This document shows, piece by piece, positions 1 to 11,960 of a stretch of DNA of 64,000 nt. The notes beneath the pieces were generated by a model. The model was given only the letters and a program-made list of their open reading frames with translations, made no database searches and was not told the origin of the DNA. A program made the position numbers and the translations under genes. Source of the DNA: Marthasterias glacialis (lineage: Eukaryota; Echinodermata; Asteroidea; Forcipulatida; Asteriidae); NCBI GenBank assembly GCA_911728455.2, contig OU452226.1:14401938-14465937 (forward strand), given 5' to 3'. Positions within the stretch are counted from its first letter, which is position 1, and each line of letters begins with the position of its first letter.

Positions 1-1828
1 TGACTGGTATTCTGCTCATTTCTAGTTTAGTTCCCAATTCTCCAACCTGGGGGGGAAAAAATGCAAATTACAACATCTGGGTATGGGTTGTGCGGTCAAA
101 TCCCCGCAAGATACCTGTGATTGATTAGCTAGATATGTGCCAGTTTGACTGCCGGAGCTGCATACTCCTAAGGAGCTCAGCTAGTTCGAGGAATGCGTAG
201 GGTCAAATGGGTATAAATAGTGTTCAAGTGTTTGATATATGGTTTGACAAATTACAAAGTAAAAGTAACCTGATTAAATGCCTATGATTGGGTTCTGTTT
301 TGAATGCAGGTATAGCCGTTGGGCATGTTTATTTCTTTCTGGAAGATGTATTCCCCATGCAACAGGGAGGCTTTAAAATTCTCAGAACGCCAGGAATTCT
401 GTAAGTCACAAACTACTAATATATAATAATAAAATCATACTCGTATAGCGCTTACTACCAAGAGGTCTCAATGCGCTGTCATGAAATCGACAACGAGACA
501 AATGGATGAGAAATTTAGTTAACTCAGGTTTTGAATTGTTCTGATGTTTCGGCCTGTTTGACAACTTCTGGTAAATTGTTCCATAACTGAACTGCAGCCG
601 ATTGGAAAGAGTGGGAACCATGGGACTAAAGCCCAGTTCATACTTCGTGCCCTTTTTGAAGGGATAGAAACCTGCCCAAATGTACAGAAACAAGACATGG
701 TGAGATATAAACACAACCTTCACAGCACAGCTAAGAACAGGGAGGGGTAAATGGATCCGTTGTGAGACAAACATAACTGCCACTTTCCCTATGTATGCTA
801 TAGAGAGAGGTAATCAGACTTTGCCATCCTTTTTTTTGTTACGACAGGAAAAGAATATTTGATGCCAACCCGGAAGATGCCAACTATAACCCCCTCCCCG
901 AAGAGGATAGACCAGGGGGATTTGATTGGGGGGAGGGGACAAGGCCGCAAGAACAACAGGACCAAGAAGAGGATGCCGCCCAAGACCAATGAGTCGTTTA
1001 TTAGGAACATCAAACCACGCCTGCATCAAACAGGAGGTCTGTATGCTGCTAGCTCTTTGGAGGACCACAGCAGTGTGATTCGAGCGGTGAGACTGCAGTG
1101 CTTCACATTCCAGCGGGGTTCGAATCCACTCCTGACCATTGACAGTTTCACACTGCCGAGAATAAGTCCCCGGTCAGACATCAGGATTTGCCGTTTACTT
1201 CTTCAGTGACTAGCCAGCGGGGCAAGTTAGCTTGTTGTTTCGCCAGCCGTCAAGTTTTTGTACTTGTCCATCTCCGAACGATAACAATTTTCCTTTCTTC
1301 AACATTACCATTTGTATGGGACTTGAATTGGAACCCATATGAAAAATCTAAGTGGTTTTGTCTTTGGTCAGCTGTGTGAAGTATAGAACAAACAAGTAGG
1401 ACCACTTGGATAGAGTTTCTACTGGTTGACTGGTATTTTAACTGGCGTTTAGCCAGCTGACCACTGTTCCGGACAACACCTCAAGATATTGCAGTTGGTA
1501 ACGGGTTTCATTTTCGTTTTCCTATGGAAGTATTTTTAGAATGAATAACTTAGCATTTGAAAAGACAGTAAAGATACAAACCAACATTCTTAAAATGCAT
1601 AATTGTCACGCGCCAGAAACGGCGTACCTTGATTTGTTAAACGTCGGTGTATCTCATGTAAAAAGCGTTGTAATCTTGGTGCCGTTGGATCTGTGTGTTA
1701 CATCCGAGATACTAAGTTACAAGACACATGCTAGTTATGGCAAGATACCAGGTTTGTGCAGTTTTAAATGCATGTGTTGTGTGCTCGCTATTTAAGCAAA
1801 CTCATTTCTCCATTGACACAATGATAAC

Positions 1829-2048
1829 ATCGTCGCGTCAGTGCAAAAACATTGTATCTCGATTGTGCAGCAGTGTCGTATCTCGCACGAAACTGATGCG
1901 TGCAACAACGATGTACCTCGGCGCCTGTTGGTTTCGTTTGCACACCCAGGTTATTTTAAGCGAGATACAACGTTTTGACACTTTCAAACTCACGTGTAAC
2001 ATTAATGCTATTTTAGGAGATACAACATTTTTGCACTGACACAACGAT
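1829..2048. mobile_element. MITE-like element, about 220 bp, inverted ends with GTCAGTGCAAAAA
   Basis: The left end ATCGTCGCGTCAGTGCAAAA and the inverse of the right end (ATCGTTGTGTCAGTGCAAAA) match over about 33 bp, continuing into TTGTATCTC. There is no coding capacity. Target duplication is not clear. Confidence 0.6.
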
Positions 2049-2420
2049 ATAATGTACAGGTGTTCATTTTTCGTTATGATAGTTTCATTATGTTATTGTA
2101 AATTAGACAATGTCACGCTGTGTAGGCCATCCTTGTCCTGCTTCCATTTTTTCTCTCCTGCATTCATTTCGTAGGCTCTGCTTGGTATAGCATCTGTATA
2201 GCGCCCTCTGTTTACAATTTACTATGCAAGATAATGATGTCCAAGGTTAAAGTTCAGAGGTCAATAAAAAGAACTGATAAAAGGTCTTATCTTATATTCA
2301 CGTTTCAACTGAACAGCTCGTGTGCATCATCCATGAATTTGGTTCACCATTTGATACGAAATGCTCAACATGGGACTTCAAACAGGCGGACAACTGCAGC
2401 CTGAGTCAAAGAGCATGTTC

Positions 2421-2584
2421 GGGTGGGCGACTAGACTTGACTAGACTAAACCGTAAACAGTGACGTAGCTCTCGAATGGACAAGATCGACCATGCTCCAG
2501 TGCATGGTTCGATATGGTCAATTTCCCTGTGCTCTATGGTTTCTGGTTAGTCTAGTCGATCTAGTCAAGTCTAGTCGCCACCCC
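2421..2584. mobile_element. MITE-like element, 164 bp, ends GGGTGG..GACTAGACTTGAC
   Basis: Left GCGACTAGACTTGACTAG and right CTAGTCAAGTCTAGTCGC are near-perfect inverse repeats, flanked by GGGTGG and CCACCC. The middle contains its own small palindromes around the gaccatgctccagtgcatggt motif. Confidence 0.75.
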
Positions 2585-2629
2585 AACTTGCTCAAAGCTG
2601 AAGCTGTAGTAACCATAATATGTAGGCTT

Positions 2630-2885
2630 GGAAGGGCAAACTAGTCTGACCCCTTGATTGGTATAATGAAAGTCAGTATTCTTTACTGCTATTGGAGGCA
2701 GGGGGCAGGACAGCGGCATTTATCCCTTAGAAACCTTAGCAGCCACTAGCAACTTGCAACAAAAAATACCATAGCAGCTACAAGATTTGACCTACGTCCA
2801 CTCAAAAAAAGGTCAAAGAAAAGGACATTTCTATTGTTTCCCATGTTGACAAACATGTATCTGCATTTCTAAAACAAAACCACAT
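2630..2885. repeat. Two abutting repeat fragments
   Basis: 2630-2720 resembles the middle of the Tc1-like MITE at 24875-25056 (AGTCTGACCCCTTGATTGG type). 2775-2885 (caagatttgacctacgtcca onward) matches the body of the tRNA-headed SINE at 13060-13287. Confidence 0.45.
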
Positions 2886-2899
2886 TCTCTGCATGGAAT

Positions 2900-3048
2900 G
2901 GGAGACTACGGAACGCTAGGTGGCAGCAGACTTACGAGATCAATTTCCAATTGTTTACCGACATAACTGAGCTCTGAGCATGCACATAATATCTGATAAC
3001 AATGGAGTTACCTGGTAAGTCTGCTGCCACCTAGTGTCCCAAAAACTC
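2900..3048. mobile_element. MITE, 149 bp, ends CTAGGTGGCAGCAGACTTAC (copy 1)
   Basis: Inverse ends run from GGGAGACT through CTAGGTGGCAGCAGACTTAC for about 40 bp each. A second copy lies at 7006-7149 in opposite orientation, and a partial end (GTCTGCTGCCACC) occurs near 12106. Confidence 0.75.
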
Positions 3049-3549
3049 TTTTATAACCACCTTTTTTTCTACTCCTGAGTTGGCTGCATAAATAAATAAT
3101 GAGTGCAATAAATATACACATATCCCTTAAACGCTCAATACAGGATTGGTATCTAATTTTTGTTATGAATTACATGCAGTATCAGTCTGAAAAAAAACCA
3201 ATTATTACAAATTGCCAGTACTGTCACTGGAAATAGTGATCTTGAAGTGATCATAATTACCAAGTACTAACCAAAGCCTATTGTGTAAAATATTAAGCCG
3301 CTGGTATTGTTGGAAAATTTGTGAATAAAATGGCAAAGATTTCAGTGAAGGATATTTGTGTGCTGTGACAGATTACAATACATCCAAGGTCTCTTGTTTG
3401 TCAATGAAGGATCAATAATGTTTGCTAAATTGCATTCCAAGACACTTTGTAACAGCTTATAGAAAACTGAACATGGATGAACTGTTCAGCAAGGTCTTAT
3501 CGAGGATTAAAGGGTGTGTACAACATTGGTAAGTAGTAAACTAGCAAAT

Positions 3550-3722
3550 ATTATTTGTGTTTTTTGCCCAGACACCGATGTGTTTTAAGCACTGTATACT
3601 CGGTACTTTCCCCCGAGTCCTGTGAAAAAAAAACTCGCAGGCGTATTCCTTAGATGGGATTCAAACCCACGACCCCCGCCATTCTAGAGCAGATGTCTTA
3701 CCAACTAGACTCCCGAGATTGC
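3550..3722 (-). repeat. tRNA-derived SINE, family K
   Basis: On the minus strand there is an A-box-like TAGTTGGTAAGACATCTG, a B-box-like GGGTTTGAATCCC, a T-rich spacer before CACAGGACTCGG, and the tail GTATACAGTGCTTA..ACACATCGGTGT. Other family K copies are at 15735, 37100-37470, 38425-38703 and 39032-39108. Confidence 0.75.
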
Positions 3723-3846
3723 CCAGCAGCTAGAGGCAGTTCGAATCCTTTTAGCAGTGGGTACCACAACCATTATGATAGATGTTAATTTTGCATCAGG
3801 GATTTGTGATTTTGCCAATACACCAATGTGTAAACTTGCAGATAGA

Positions 3847-3964
3847 ACCATGTATAAATCTCTTTCGGGAGGAGTGGTGGGTCTGAAAAGAGCCATTGTG
3901 GCCAGAGACAACAACGGCTCTTTTCAGAGCCACCACTCCTCCGTAAAAGAGATTTGTACATGGT
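3847..3964 (+). repeat. Palindromic repeat with histone-type 3' stem-loop (copy 1)
   Basis: GGCTCTTTTCAGAGCC at 3916-3931 is a perfect metazoan histone mRNA stem-loop. ACAAC precedes it, ACCACTCCTCC follows, then a purine block (GTAAAAGAGA). An inverse, slightly eroded copy lies at 3880-3894, and arms starting ACCATGTA.AAATCTCTTT make the whole a palindrome. Confidence 0.8.
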
Positions 3965-4039
3965 TGTATCCACAAGTTTACGAGTTTACTAGTTGTGTAT
4001 TATCCCTTCACACCATGCAAAGCTTCAAACATCACTTAA

Positions 4040-4165
4040 CATTTATTTTGTAAGATTGGAAATATAAGTTTTCACAGATTTGCACATAACTTACATGGTA
4101 CAAGGATGGTCATGGTGGAAAACTGCCCTGGAAATACTTTTGCTTGAAATCCTTTTTGAGAAGTG
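4040..4165 (+). repeat. Fragment of the TTAA-A MITE family
   Basis: The stretch cacagatttgcacataactt, acatggtacaaggatggtca and ggaaatactttt matches the inner part of the full element at 23398-23753. No ends are visible. Confidence 0.45.
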
Positions 4166-4276
4166 AGTAAAACTGTTCTTGACAACGTTTATATATCGGC
4201 AGATACGGGTCGGCTTCTGACTGGACCCCCCGAGCAAAAGTGGTTTAGCATTGCACAGGACCGCCCACCAACATAG

Positions 4277-4350
4277 GGCTGGTTAGCTCAGTTGGTCAGA
4301 GCACTTGTACGGTATTCGAGAGGTCGCGGGTTCGAGTCCGGCATCAGCCA
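4277..4350 (+). repeat. tRNA-like head of a SINE (family T)
   Basis: 74 nt fold as a tRNA outline: acceptor GGCTGGT/ATCAGCC, D arm GCTC/GAGC with A box TTAGCTCAGTTGG, and B box GGGTTCGAGTCC. The anticodon loop lacks T33 and the anticodon stem is imperfect, so it is unlikely to be a working tRNA. The trailing AATTTTCTTTGCTCA..CACCCCAA also follows the tRNA-like unit at 30947-31010. Confidence 0.6.
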
Positions 4351-4378
4351 AATTTTCTTTGCTCACTCACCCCAATTA

Positions 4379-4402
4379 ATATATATATATATATATATAT
4401 AA
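4379..4402. repeat. (TA)n microsatellite
   Basis: A short AT dinucleotide tract directly after the family T SINE. Confidence 0.8.
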
Positions 4403-5040
4403 CTTTAAACTTGCACCATCACAAGATACACCTAGGCTAAAATGTTGGTAAAAGTTCCAATCAGGCATCCTGGCTATTATCACCCAGAGAGATCCTTGTC
4501 ATTTCTATTGTCGGAACGCACATTACATGTGATCCATTTTTTAGTTATGTAGTGCTACCACTCTCCGAATGAGAAAAATGAATTCAATTTTTGCCCGCAT
4601 AATAATAATAAGAAGAAGAAGAAAAATAATACAGACATTTAAATAGGGGACAACGCAGGAGCCTCTATGCGCATTAAACACAGAGCACAAAAGAATGAAA
4701 TGTAAAGCAAAGTTACAAAAATGTAGCTTCAAACAATTGAGTCTCTAAAAGTCCTTTGAAAATCAGAACAGAGTCAGCTTGATGAATATGAAGTGGGAAG
4801 TCATTCCGCAATGTGGGTGCAACGAAGGGGAAGGTTCTTTGACCATATAATTTTGAAGCAACAGTGTTTGTGCGCCAGTAAGGATTGGCCAGCAGAATGA
4901 AGAGGACAAACAGGATAATAGTTATACAGTAGTTCAGGTATAATAGTCAGGAGACGAAGAACTTTGAAAATGAAGAGGTTTGACTTGTAGGTGATACCCA
5001 TCAAAACCATCAATCACAATCCTCCAGTTCCTTTGTTAAT

Positions 5041-5453
5041 GATAATACGCAGTTTTTATATAGCGCTTTATCACAGCCTATGGGCGTCTCAGAGCGCTCA
5101 ATATCTTTTCCTGCAAGGTATGATGAATTACGTTTTGAAGTATGAGACCTGTTCCTTTACATAGCACCATGTAATGGTTTACATGGTGCTGTGGCGCAAT
5201 CTGCAGCCGATCAAACCAGGAACACCGGGGCGAACCCCTTCTCTTTGCGATAAGTGCACTGGGTTCTTTTACGTGCATTACACAACACACGGGACCAACG
5301 GCTTTACGTCCCATCCGAAGGACGAAGCAATAATGGTTAAGTGTCTTGCTTAAGGACACAAGTGTCACGACTGGGACTTGAACCCACACTCTGCTATCAG
5401 AAACACTTGAGCTTTAGTCCGGTGTTCTTATCCGCTCGGCCACGACACGCCAC
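5041..5453 (-). repeat. Full-length class II tRNA-derived SINE (family L)
   Basis: Read on the minus strand, the head has a Ser/Leu-type A box TGGCCGAGCGG, a long variable region and B box GGGTTCAAGTCCC (5385-5371). The body follows with GACACTTGTGTCCTTAAGC, CTTCGTCCTTCGGATGGGAC, AAAAGAACCCAGTGCACTTA and GCAGATTGCGCC, ending in the GCGCTCTGAGACG..GCGCTATATAAA segment. About 410 bp; the best reference copy for 17790, 23165 and 27403. Confidence 0.8.
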
Positions 5454-5880
5454 TTTGTTATTTGTAATTATGACCCCTCTCTAGTAAAAATCCTTGATCC
5501 TTGCCTGCTTCCCATTGGCAGGGGGGGGGGGGTTTGTAGCCACCCCACCCCCTAAATATGTATTAATGAAAAAAGAAGGGGAAAAAAGAAAGAGGGAGAG
5601 GAGGGGACAGGTGGGGAGAGAAAGAACAAAAATCAAATACAAATGGCAAGGTATTCCCCCATCCCACATGTTTGCCCTTATTTCCCCCTCAATGTGCTTT
5701 GTTTTTCTCTTCCTTTGATTATTTCATTGTTGTTCAGACTTAAAAATCGTTCTTGATTCTCAGCCCCCACTAAAAATATTCTGGATCCGCCCATGCTTCC
5801 CCACCATAACTTCAAATGATACTTTAAAAAAAAAGGGAAAAAAAGAAAGGGAGACATCAATTATAATATGCTAATTTCTT
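5454..5880. other. Low-complexity stretch with possible hAT-type ends
   Basis: A run of 12 G (5520-5531) is followed by purine-rich sequence. CAGGGGGG at about 5518 and GGATCCGCCCATG at about 5783 resemble CAGGGGCGGATCC-type hAT ends, but I see no 8-bp duplication. Confidence 0.3.
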
Positions 5881-6232
5881 TAATCTCTTTGCTGTTCCAT
5901 CTGAAACAATCTTACAATTAATAATAAAGATATTAATGAGTCATACGAAAGATTACAATCTCATATTAATGGCTAAGTCTCTGACTGTTAGACATTTCAG
6001 CACTGCTTGAAAGTCTGAAATAGCATGAGTCAATGTTTTCTTTTTTCTTTCTTATAGGATAGGCTGTATTTAAAATAAATATCTAGTACCAAAAAAAAGG
6101 AGTACATATTATTAGGCAAACTAGCTTGATTGTACAAGAACTGAGAAAGTACTAGAAAAATTGTATTTTGAGAGTACTGGAAACAAAATATATAAAACTC
6201 TAAGCCCCTGGGCATTGGAAACAGTCCAGTCC

Positions 6233-6415
6233 AGTCTTATCATACTGCCACCATTTTGGTCAGGTTCCCTGTCTTTGCAGTAGGAACAAAGAACAGTGCT
6301 TCTCACGATACGATACCTAAAAGGCTGCAGACTATATTTAGACCCTCCAGCCTCGGTTCAGTTATACTGATTTCAATGGGAGGAAAAACAAGATGGTGGC
6401 AACAAAATATTTTGA
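6233..6415. mobile_element. Tc1/mariner-like MITE, degenerate copy
   Basis: Ends TTATCATACTGCCACCATTTT and AAGATGGTGGCA are inverse. The inner CAGCCTCGGTTCAGTTATAC and CAATGGGAGGAAAA match the better copy at 24875-25056 in opposite orientation. Confidence 0.55.
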
Positions 6416-7005
6416 ACAGAAATTGGCTCAGCACAGAGGAATTTTAGCTTAGCAAAAACTTGTTACTTGCCGAAAATATTGGTTTGGTTTTGTTTTTGAT
6501 TCCACATAACAGCACCTTTTGACAACAGTATTTTGTGGGAAGACCATTTGTCACTTTCAGCTTCAAACCAATTAGTTACACATTATATTTTATTTTACTA
6601 TAAGTTACCGATACTCTATAAGTTCAATATTTTTTAGTGCACTTTTTCTCATTAAATTATGAAAAAAAATACCACAAAATTATCAAGGTATTGAAGAGTT
6701 CATTATGGTGAGACTTTGGGGTATCAGTTGGCAGAGATGTTGAACAGGGCATCAGTAGCTGAAATGACATATTTTGATTTTAAACCTACATTAAATAAAA
6801 GAGGAAGTTTGCGCAAATGGAAGGGGGGAAAACTAAGGAAGAGTTGTTGGAAAAGTTACAGATAATCTCCACATTTGAACTTCACAATGGTGCGGACATT
6901 TTGCATTTCTGATAAAACTCACAGTGTTGAGGTAATGTTTGATTCCATCTAAGGCATAGATTTATGGCATAGCTATCTTGCTGTAGCCAAAGTCTAAACT
7001 ATTAA

Positions 7006-7149
7006 GGAGAGACTTTTGAGGTCGCTAGATGGCAGCAGACCTACCAGGTATATCCATTGTTCTCAGAAATGTGCGCATGCTCATAACTATGTAAACAATG
7101 ACAATTTATCTGGTAAGTCTGCTGCCACCTATCATTCCAAAGTCTCCCA
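7006..7149. mobile_element. MITE, 144 bp, CTAGGTGGCAGCAGACTTAC family (copy 2)
   Basis: Left GGAGAGACTTTTGAGGTCGC and right GAGACTTTGGAATGATAG (inverse) lead into the shared GGTGGCAGCAGACYTACC. The inner TGTGCGCATGCTCATAACTA is the inverse of the copy at 2900. Confidence 0.75.
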
Positions 7150-7168
7150 TTCGCGAGCAGCCCAGACC

Positions 7169-7492
7169 AAAGGCTTTTTCCAAACTTGCTCCAGCTCCTG
7201 GCTCCGTTTAATCTTGAAACACCATTCAAAATGTACGCTGCTCCTAAACTGCTGATGGAGCTGGAGACAGACTCTAAGCCTACCACGGCTTAGGCTTTGG
7301 CTCCGGCTTTGGCTCGGCTTTGGCTCGGCTTTGGCTCGGCTTTGGCTCGGCTTTGGCTCCGGCTTAGGCCCCGTCTGCCTGTTTGAAGTCCAGTACCAAA
7401 AGTGTCAATATCAAAATGACTGACAAAGCCCTAGCCGGACCCTAAGCCAAAGCCGTGGTTTTCCAAAAGGGCAAAGGTCTGGAAAAGGCCCC
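7169..7492. mobile_element. AGGGCCTTTTCC-end element with an internal minisatellite
   Basis: The left end AGGCTTTTTCCAAACTTGCT and right end AGGTCTGGAAAAGGCCCC are inverse. The family word AAACACCATTCAAAATGTAC (7216-7235) recurs at 10588 as AAACACCGTGCAAAATGTAC. About seven units of GGCTTTGGCTC (11-12 bp) fill 7283-7372. Confidence 0.6.
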
Positions 7493-8604
7493 CGCAGAGG
7501 TTTGAAGAGAAAATAGTCTGGACCTTATTTGGCACAAAGAGAACTGTAGCCATGACTGCTGCAGCAGACAGGGTACTTAACAAACATGCCAACCTTCCAT
7601 TCTTTAATAGGTCAAGTGCAAGAGGCACGTTCACAGAAGAATCGCTCTTCCTGTTGCCTTACATTTTTTTCTTTGTGGACAAGTAGCGAGTCAATCCACG
7701 GCTCTTGTTTTTGTTCTCTGTTACCCTGGAGAGAAGTTAGCTCCGCAAAGGGGGGACAGGGAAGTCTGGTTCTGCTGAAGTTTGGTTATACATGTACCTC
7801 TGGTGTGCTAACCTCCCCCTAACAAAAAACATATCCAATTTTTTTTTTTACATTTGGCAGTGTCCTTTCCCCTCAAAACACAATATGGGTTTACATTTTC
7901 ACAAGGTGATCAGTTGTTAAGGCTGTCATTAAATACCATTTAAACATTGATTAGAAGACTGCAAAAGGTTTACCCTAAAATAAATTTTCTTTTTCAAACA
8001 AATTCCATAGCTGCTTAAGAAAGCTTTGGGAATATTTGGTACTGAAATACTTTTGTTTATACATCAGAAAATTACCTTGCACATAAAGGGCACTTTAGTC
8101 TGGACCCCTTTTTTTGGGGTTACTATCATGGCACTGGTTTTTAAATATGTATCAAAATGCACCAGCCTACTTGCCAGCCTTGGATTGGTCATAATTCATT
8201 GCTTACATTAAGAAAAATATTCAAGGTTAAGCTTTATTCTTCTGTCAGAATTGTTTTGAATTTATCCAAAAAATGCAAGGTGCCTTAAATGACAAGTAAG
8301 TATAATCTGCGTCTTTCATTATCTTAAAACATTTGATTTTATGTAAAGGGCGTGTAACGAAAAACTCCTTAAATGTCTGTGGCAACAAAATTAGTTTATT
8401 ACAATGGCAATGTGTCACTTCTGACAGACGCCCATCCTTAATTATTGCATGAGAGAAAATGCCGACTGTCAAACAGGAATTTCCACAAGTTGATAACACA
8501 GTCCTAATAATCGCGTTAAAAAGAAGAGATGTAAACTGAGTGAGACTGAAAGTCAAACCCACACTGAGAGGGTTCCCTTAAAATAGTCTGTACAACATTT
8601 GTTG

Positions 8605-9019
8605 CCCCAACTATAGCTATGCTTTCCCAATTGTAGTTGGGCGTTCTCAGTTATAGTAGACCTGGCTCAGTTACAGTTGGGCTATTCCAAATTACAGTTG
8701 GGCTGTTCCAAATTACAGTTGGGCTATTCCAAATTACAGTTGGGCTATTCCAAATTACAGTTGGGCTATTCCAAATCACAGTTGGGCTATTCCAAATTAC
8801 AGTTGGGCTATTCCAAATTACAGTTAGGCTGTTCCAAATTACAGTTGGGCTGTTCCTGAAACTATGGTTGGGCTATCCCATTTAGCCTATAGTTGGGCTG
8901 TCCCAATTATTTTAACCCTGTCCCAATTGTTTCCAACTATAACTGGTCAGTTCCACTATAACTGGTCAGTCATCACCTTTAGTTGGGCTGCCACCACCTT
9001 TACTTGGGCTGTTCCAACC
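8605..9019 (+). repeat. 21-bp minisatellite (core 8671-8856)
   Basis: Unit GGGCTATTCCAAATTACAGT plus T, about nine near-identical copies, with eroded copies on both sides. Because 21 is a multiple of 3 the array is open in several frames, which gives peptides such as VGLFQIT and LQLGYSK; I do not call a gene. Confidence 0.85.
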
Positions 9020-9447
9020 ATGGATTTAGAGCAAGTATTTCACCCTTCCTCCTTGACTATCTGGATCCCACCCCCCCCCCCCCCGAAAATGTTAAACGCT
9101 TGGTTTGAGGTGGGCATTAGTCTTGAGTTTCTCGGCAAACAATGGAATGAAACCTTCAAGAGACCAATGATGTTCAATTCTTTACTCTGAACCATTAAAT
9201 ACTGGCCACATTATGCAGGTCAATTTAATCAGGTGTCCTCATTATCCAGGTTCCAACTCAGGAGGTTTGACTTCACCAACCTCAACTCAAACTATAAATA
9301 ACACTAAAAAAAACAAAATAAAAAAACGAAAACAGAACAAATATAGAAATACATCAACTAAAATAAATCTAAACTTTGCTTATTCCAATTACACGTCTCG
9401 TTACATTTGCATTATAGAAATCTATCTATGTACAGTAAATTTAAAGC

Positions 9448-9483
9448 ATTTATAATAATAATAATAACAATAATAATAATAAC

Positions 9484-9517
<34 letters not shown>

Positions 9518-9525
9518 GTAATAAA
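9448..9525. repeat. (AAT)n microsatellite
   Basis: About 26 units of ATA/AAT with two AAC variants. Confidence 0.9.
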
Positions 9526-10535
9526 GTACCTAAATGTGTCTATTTCAATTCACAGGCTCATTGAAGGGAGGAACTTCATAAATTCTAAAGCAAACTGAAA
9601 TGTTGCGCCAAAGTAAAAGTGTAACCCTTAACTTCTTGGGCATTTTTGTTCTGTTTAAAGACATTTTTCTTCTGACTCTAGCAGAAACCTTGGTAAAACT
9701 CAAAACATCAAAGTCTTAGGTTGCAGATGAGAGTGGCAAGCCTGTTGGATCCATGGGGTGTTGAAGGGGCGAAAAATGAGCCGCCCCAAGACCCCAAGCA
9801 AATGACTCTCAAGTCCCCCCGCCCACTCCCAAACAGAAGACCCTCAGGATCCACTCCTACCAACCCCATGCCAAGCATGACTGTGGTCGGTAATAAAGTA
9901 CTGAAGGAAATATTTTCATCTTCAAAACGCTGCCATCGCAGAAATCATTTTTAAAGTCAATGGGTTAGAGACATTTCCCTTTTTTTTTTTCTTAGAATCT
10001 TTTCAAGATCAACACATAAACTCAGCACCTTGGAGCTTAATTCAGGAATTTTACAATGAGCCCTATTTCAGAGATCTAAACCATACGCCTTTCTCTATCC
10101 AAAGATACCATCCCGTTCTCAAGACTAAACTTTTTTTTACATAATAAACAAAAGTGCAACTCCACGATGACTCCCGCTACATTGACCAGATAAATAAGAA
10201 ATCCATTTAGTTTAGTGTTCGACTTGATACATTAAAATTGACACCAACGTTTATAAGCTTATCATGAAGTCCCACAAAACTCAAAAGGGTTATATATAAG
10301 AACTAGAGGGCGTAAAAAACCAAGCGACACGGCTGACACAATGCCCGCTGAGACAATATGCTGACCAATCATAATTGCACTGGTCACTCATCAGTTTACA
10401 CAGCAAACATTTTCAAAGTGGACATTGGTATGGACTTGACCCGTAGGGATTTCCACCCACGGTGGGTCAGCAGAGTTCCGTGCATGACATATCGAGTGCT
10501 CTCTCTAGTCCTTAATATATAAATTGATGCAAAAA
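9526..10535. other. No recognisable feature
   Basis: AT-rich sequence with short homopolymers. I see no gene, tRNA or repeat family that I can name. Confidence 0.4.
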
Positions 10536-10820
10536 CTATTCCAAACCTCGGTTTAGACTCCGGTTCCAAGCTTCATTTGATGTTGGAAACACCGTGCAAA
10601 ATGTACACTGCCCAAAAATTGATGATAAAGCCCAAGCCGGAGCCCAAGCCAGAGCCCAAGCCGGAACCCAAGCCGGAGCTGGAGCTGGAGCCCAAGCCGG
10701 AACCCAAGCCCGAGCCCAAGCCAGAACCCAAGCCGGAGCTGGAGCCCAAGCCGGAGCCCAAGCCGGAGCCCAAGGCAGGGGCCCAAGGCAGAGTCCAAGC
10801 CCAGGTTAGGAAAAGGCCCT
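10536..10820. mobile_element. AGGGCCTTTTCC-end element with 12-bp minisatellite
   Basis: Left end TTCCAAACCTCGGTTTAGAC, right end GGTTAGGAAAAGGCCCT. The middle (10630-10797) is about fourteen units of CCCAAGCCGGAG, translating as KPEP repeats on + and GLGS repeats on -, with no sign of a real gene. Confidence 0.65.
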
Positions 10821-11204
10821 AGATTTCTACTATCTGTGGTCATTAGAACGGAGTGACCGTGGAATTGCCAAAAATCAAACACATCTACAGCATAAATAAA
10901 AACAAGATCCTTCAATCTATCCTTTCCCACTCACTTCACTTCATTGACATACTTCTTACATGTACCAGGTTCAAGCTGTACTCTAGACTCAACCACAATT
11001 GAAAAACCAAGTAGAAAGATTTTCTTGGGTTTGGTTTTTCATATAGCGAGCCATGCATGAAAATGATGATGGCAATGTGGTAAACTCTTACTTGTTCATA
11101 ATGGATTTAACAAGCTGATGAATGTTCACATAAAGATAACTTAACTTTCTACAAATAAAACATGCACTGGTGATCTCGTTTGTTTCTTTGTTTGTTACTA
11201 TTAT

Positions 11205-11960
11205 GGGTCAACGACTGACTTCAATCAATTTGCCTCTATCAGATAAATTGCGATTAGATCAACCTCAATCACTGACTGACCTGAAGTAGACTGACCTCAA
11301 TCCCTTATGACCTCAATCAGACTGACCCAAATCAGAGTGACCTTAATCACACTGACCTCAATCAGGCTACCTTTAATGGATATGACCTACCTTAATGGAT
11401 ATGACCTACCTGACCTCAGTCTGGCTGACTATGATCAGTATGACCTCAAGGTGGCCAACTTATTCAAACCGACTCCAATCAGACTGACCTTAATCAGACT
11501 GACCTCGATTGGACTGACCTCGATCGGACTGACCTCAATCAGACTGACTTCAATCAGGCTAACCTTAATCAGTATGACCTCAATGAGATTGACCTCAATC
11601 AGAATGACCTTACTTAGACTGACCTCAGACTGACCTCAATCAGGCTGACCATAATTAGTATGACCTCAATTAGATTGATCTCAATCAGACTGACCTCAAT
11701 CAGACTGACCTCAATCAGAATGACCTCAATCAGACTGACCTCAATCAGACTGACCTCAATCAGGTTGACCATAATCAGAATGACCTCAATCAGTGTGACT
11801 TCAAAGAAACTGCCCTCAATCAGACTGACCTCAATCAGACCAACCTCAATCAGACTGACCTAACTGAAACTGACCACGATCAAATTCACATAAACGTGAC
11901 TGACCTCAATCACACTAAGCTTAAGCCCAACTCTGACAGACTTCAATAACTGAGTGCTCC
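11205..11960 (+). repeat. 15-bp minisatellite
   Basis: Unit CCTCAATCAGACTGA repeated for about 750 bp, purest at 11660-11880. The unit is five codons long, so an open frame reads (TSIRL)n. Edge copies are more diverged than central ones, as in unequal-exchange arrays. Confidence 0.9.

Noticed and set aside
1-30. Cut end of a GGGCCCAATTTCAT-family MITE
   Set aside because: TGACTGGTATTCTGCTCATTT matches the family middle, but no terminus is visible and the match stops after about 25 bases.
4277-4350. Functional tRNA gene
   Set aside because: The outline is good but T33 is missing, the anticodon stem and T stem have mismatches, and the same unit with the same tail recurs at 30947, so it is a SINE head.
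10553-10930. KPEP / GLGS repeat protein
   Set aside because: Translation of a 12-bp array within a mobile element; flanks have no coding character.
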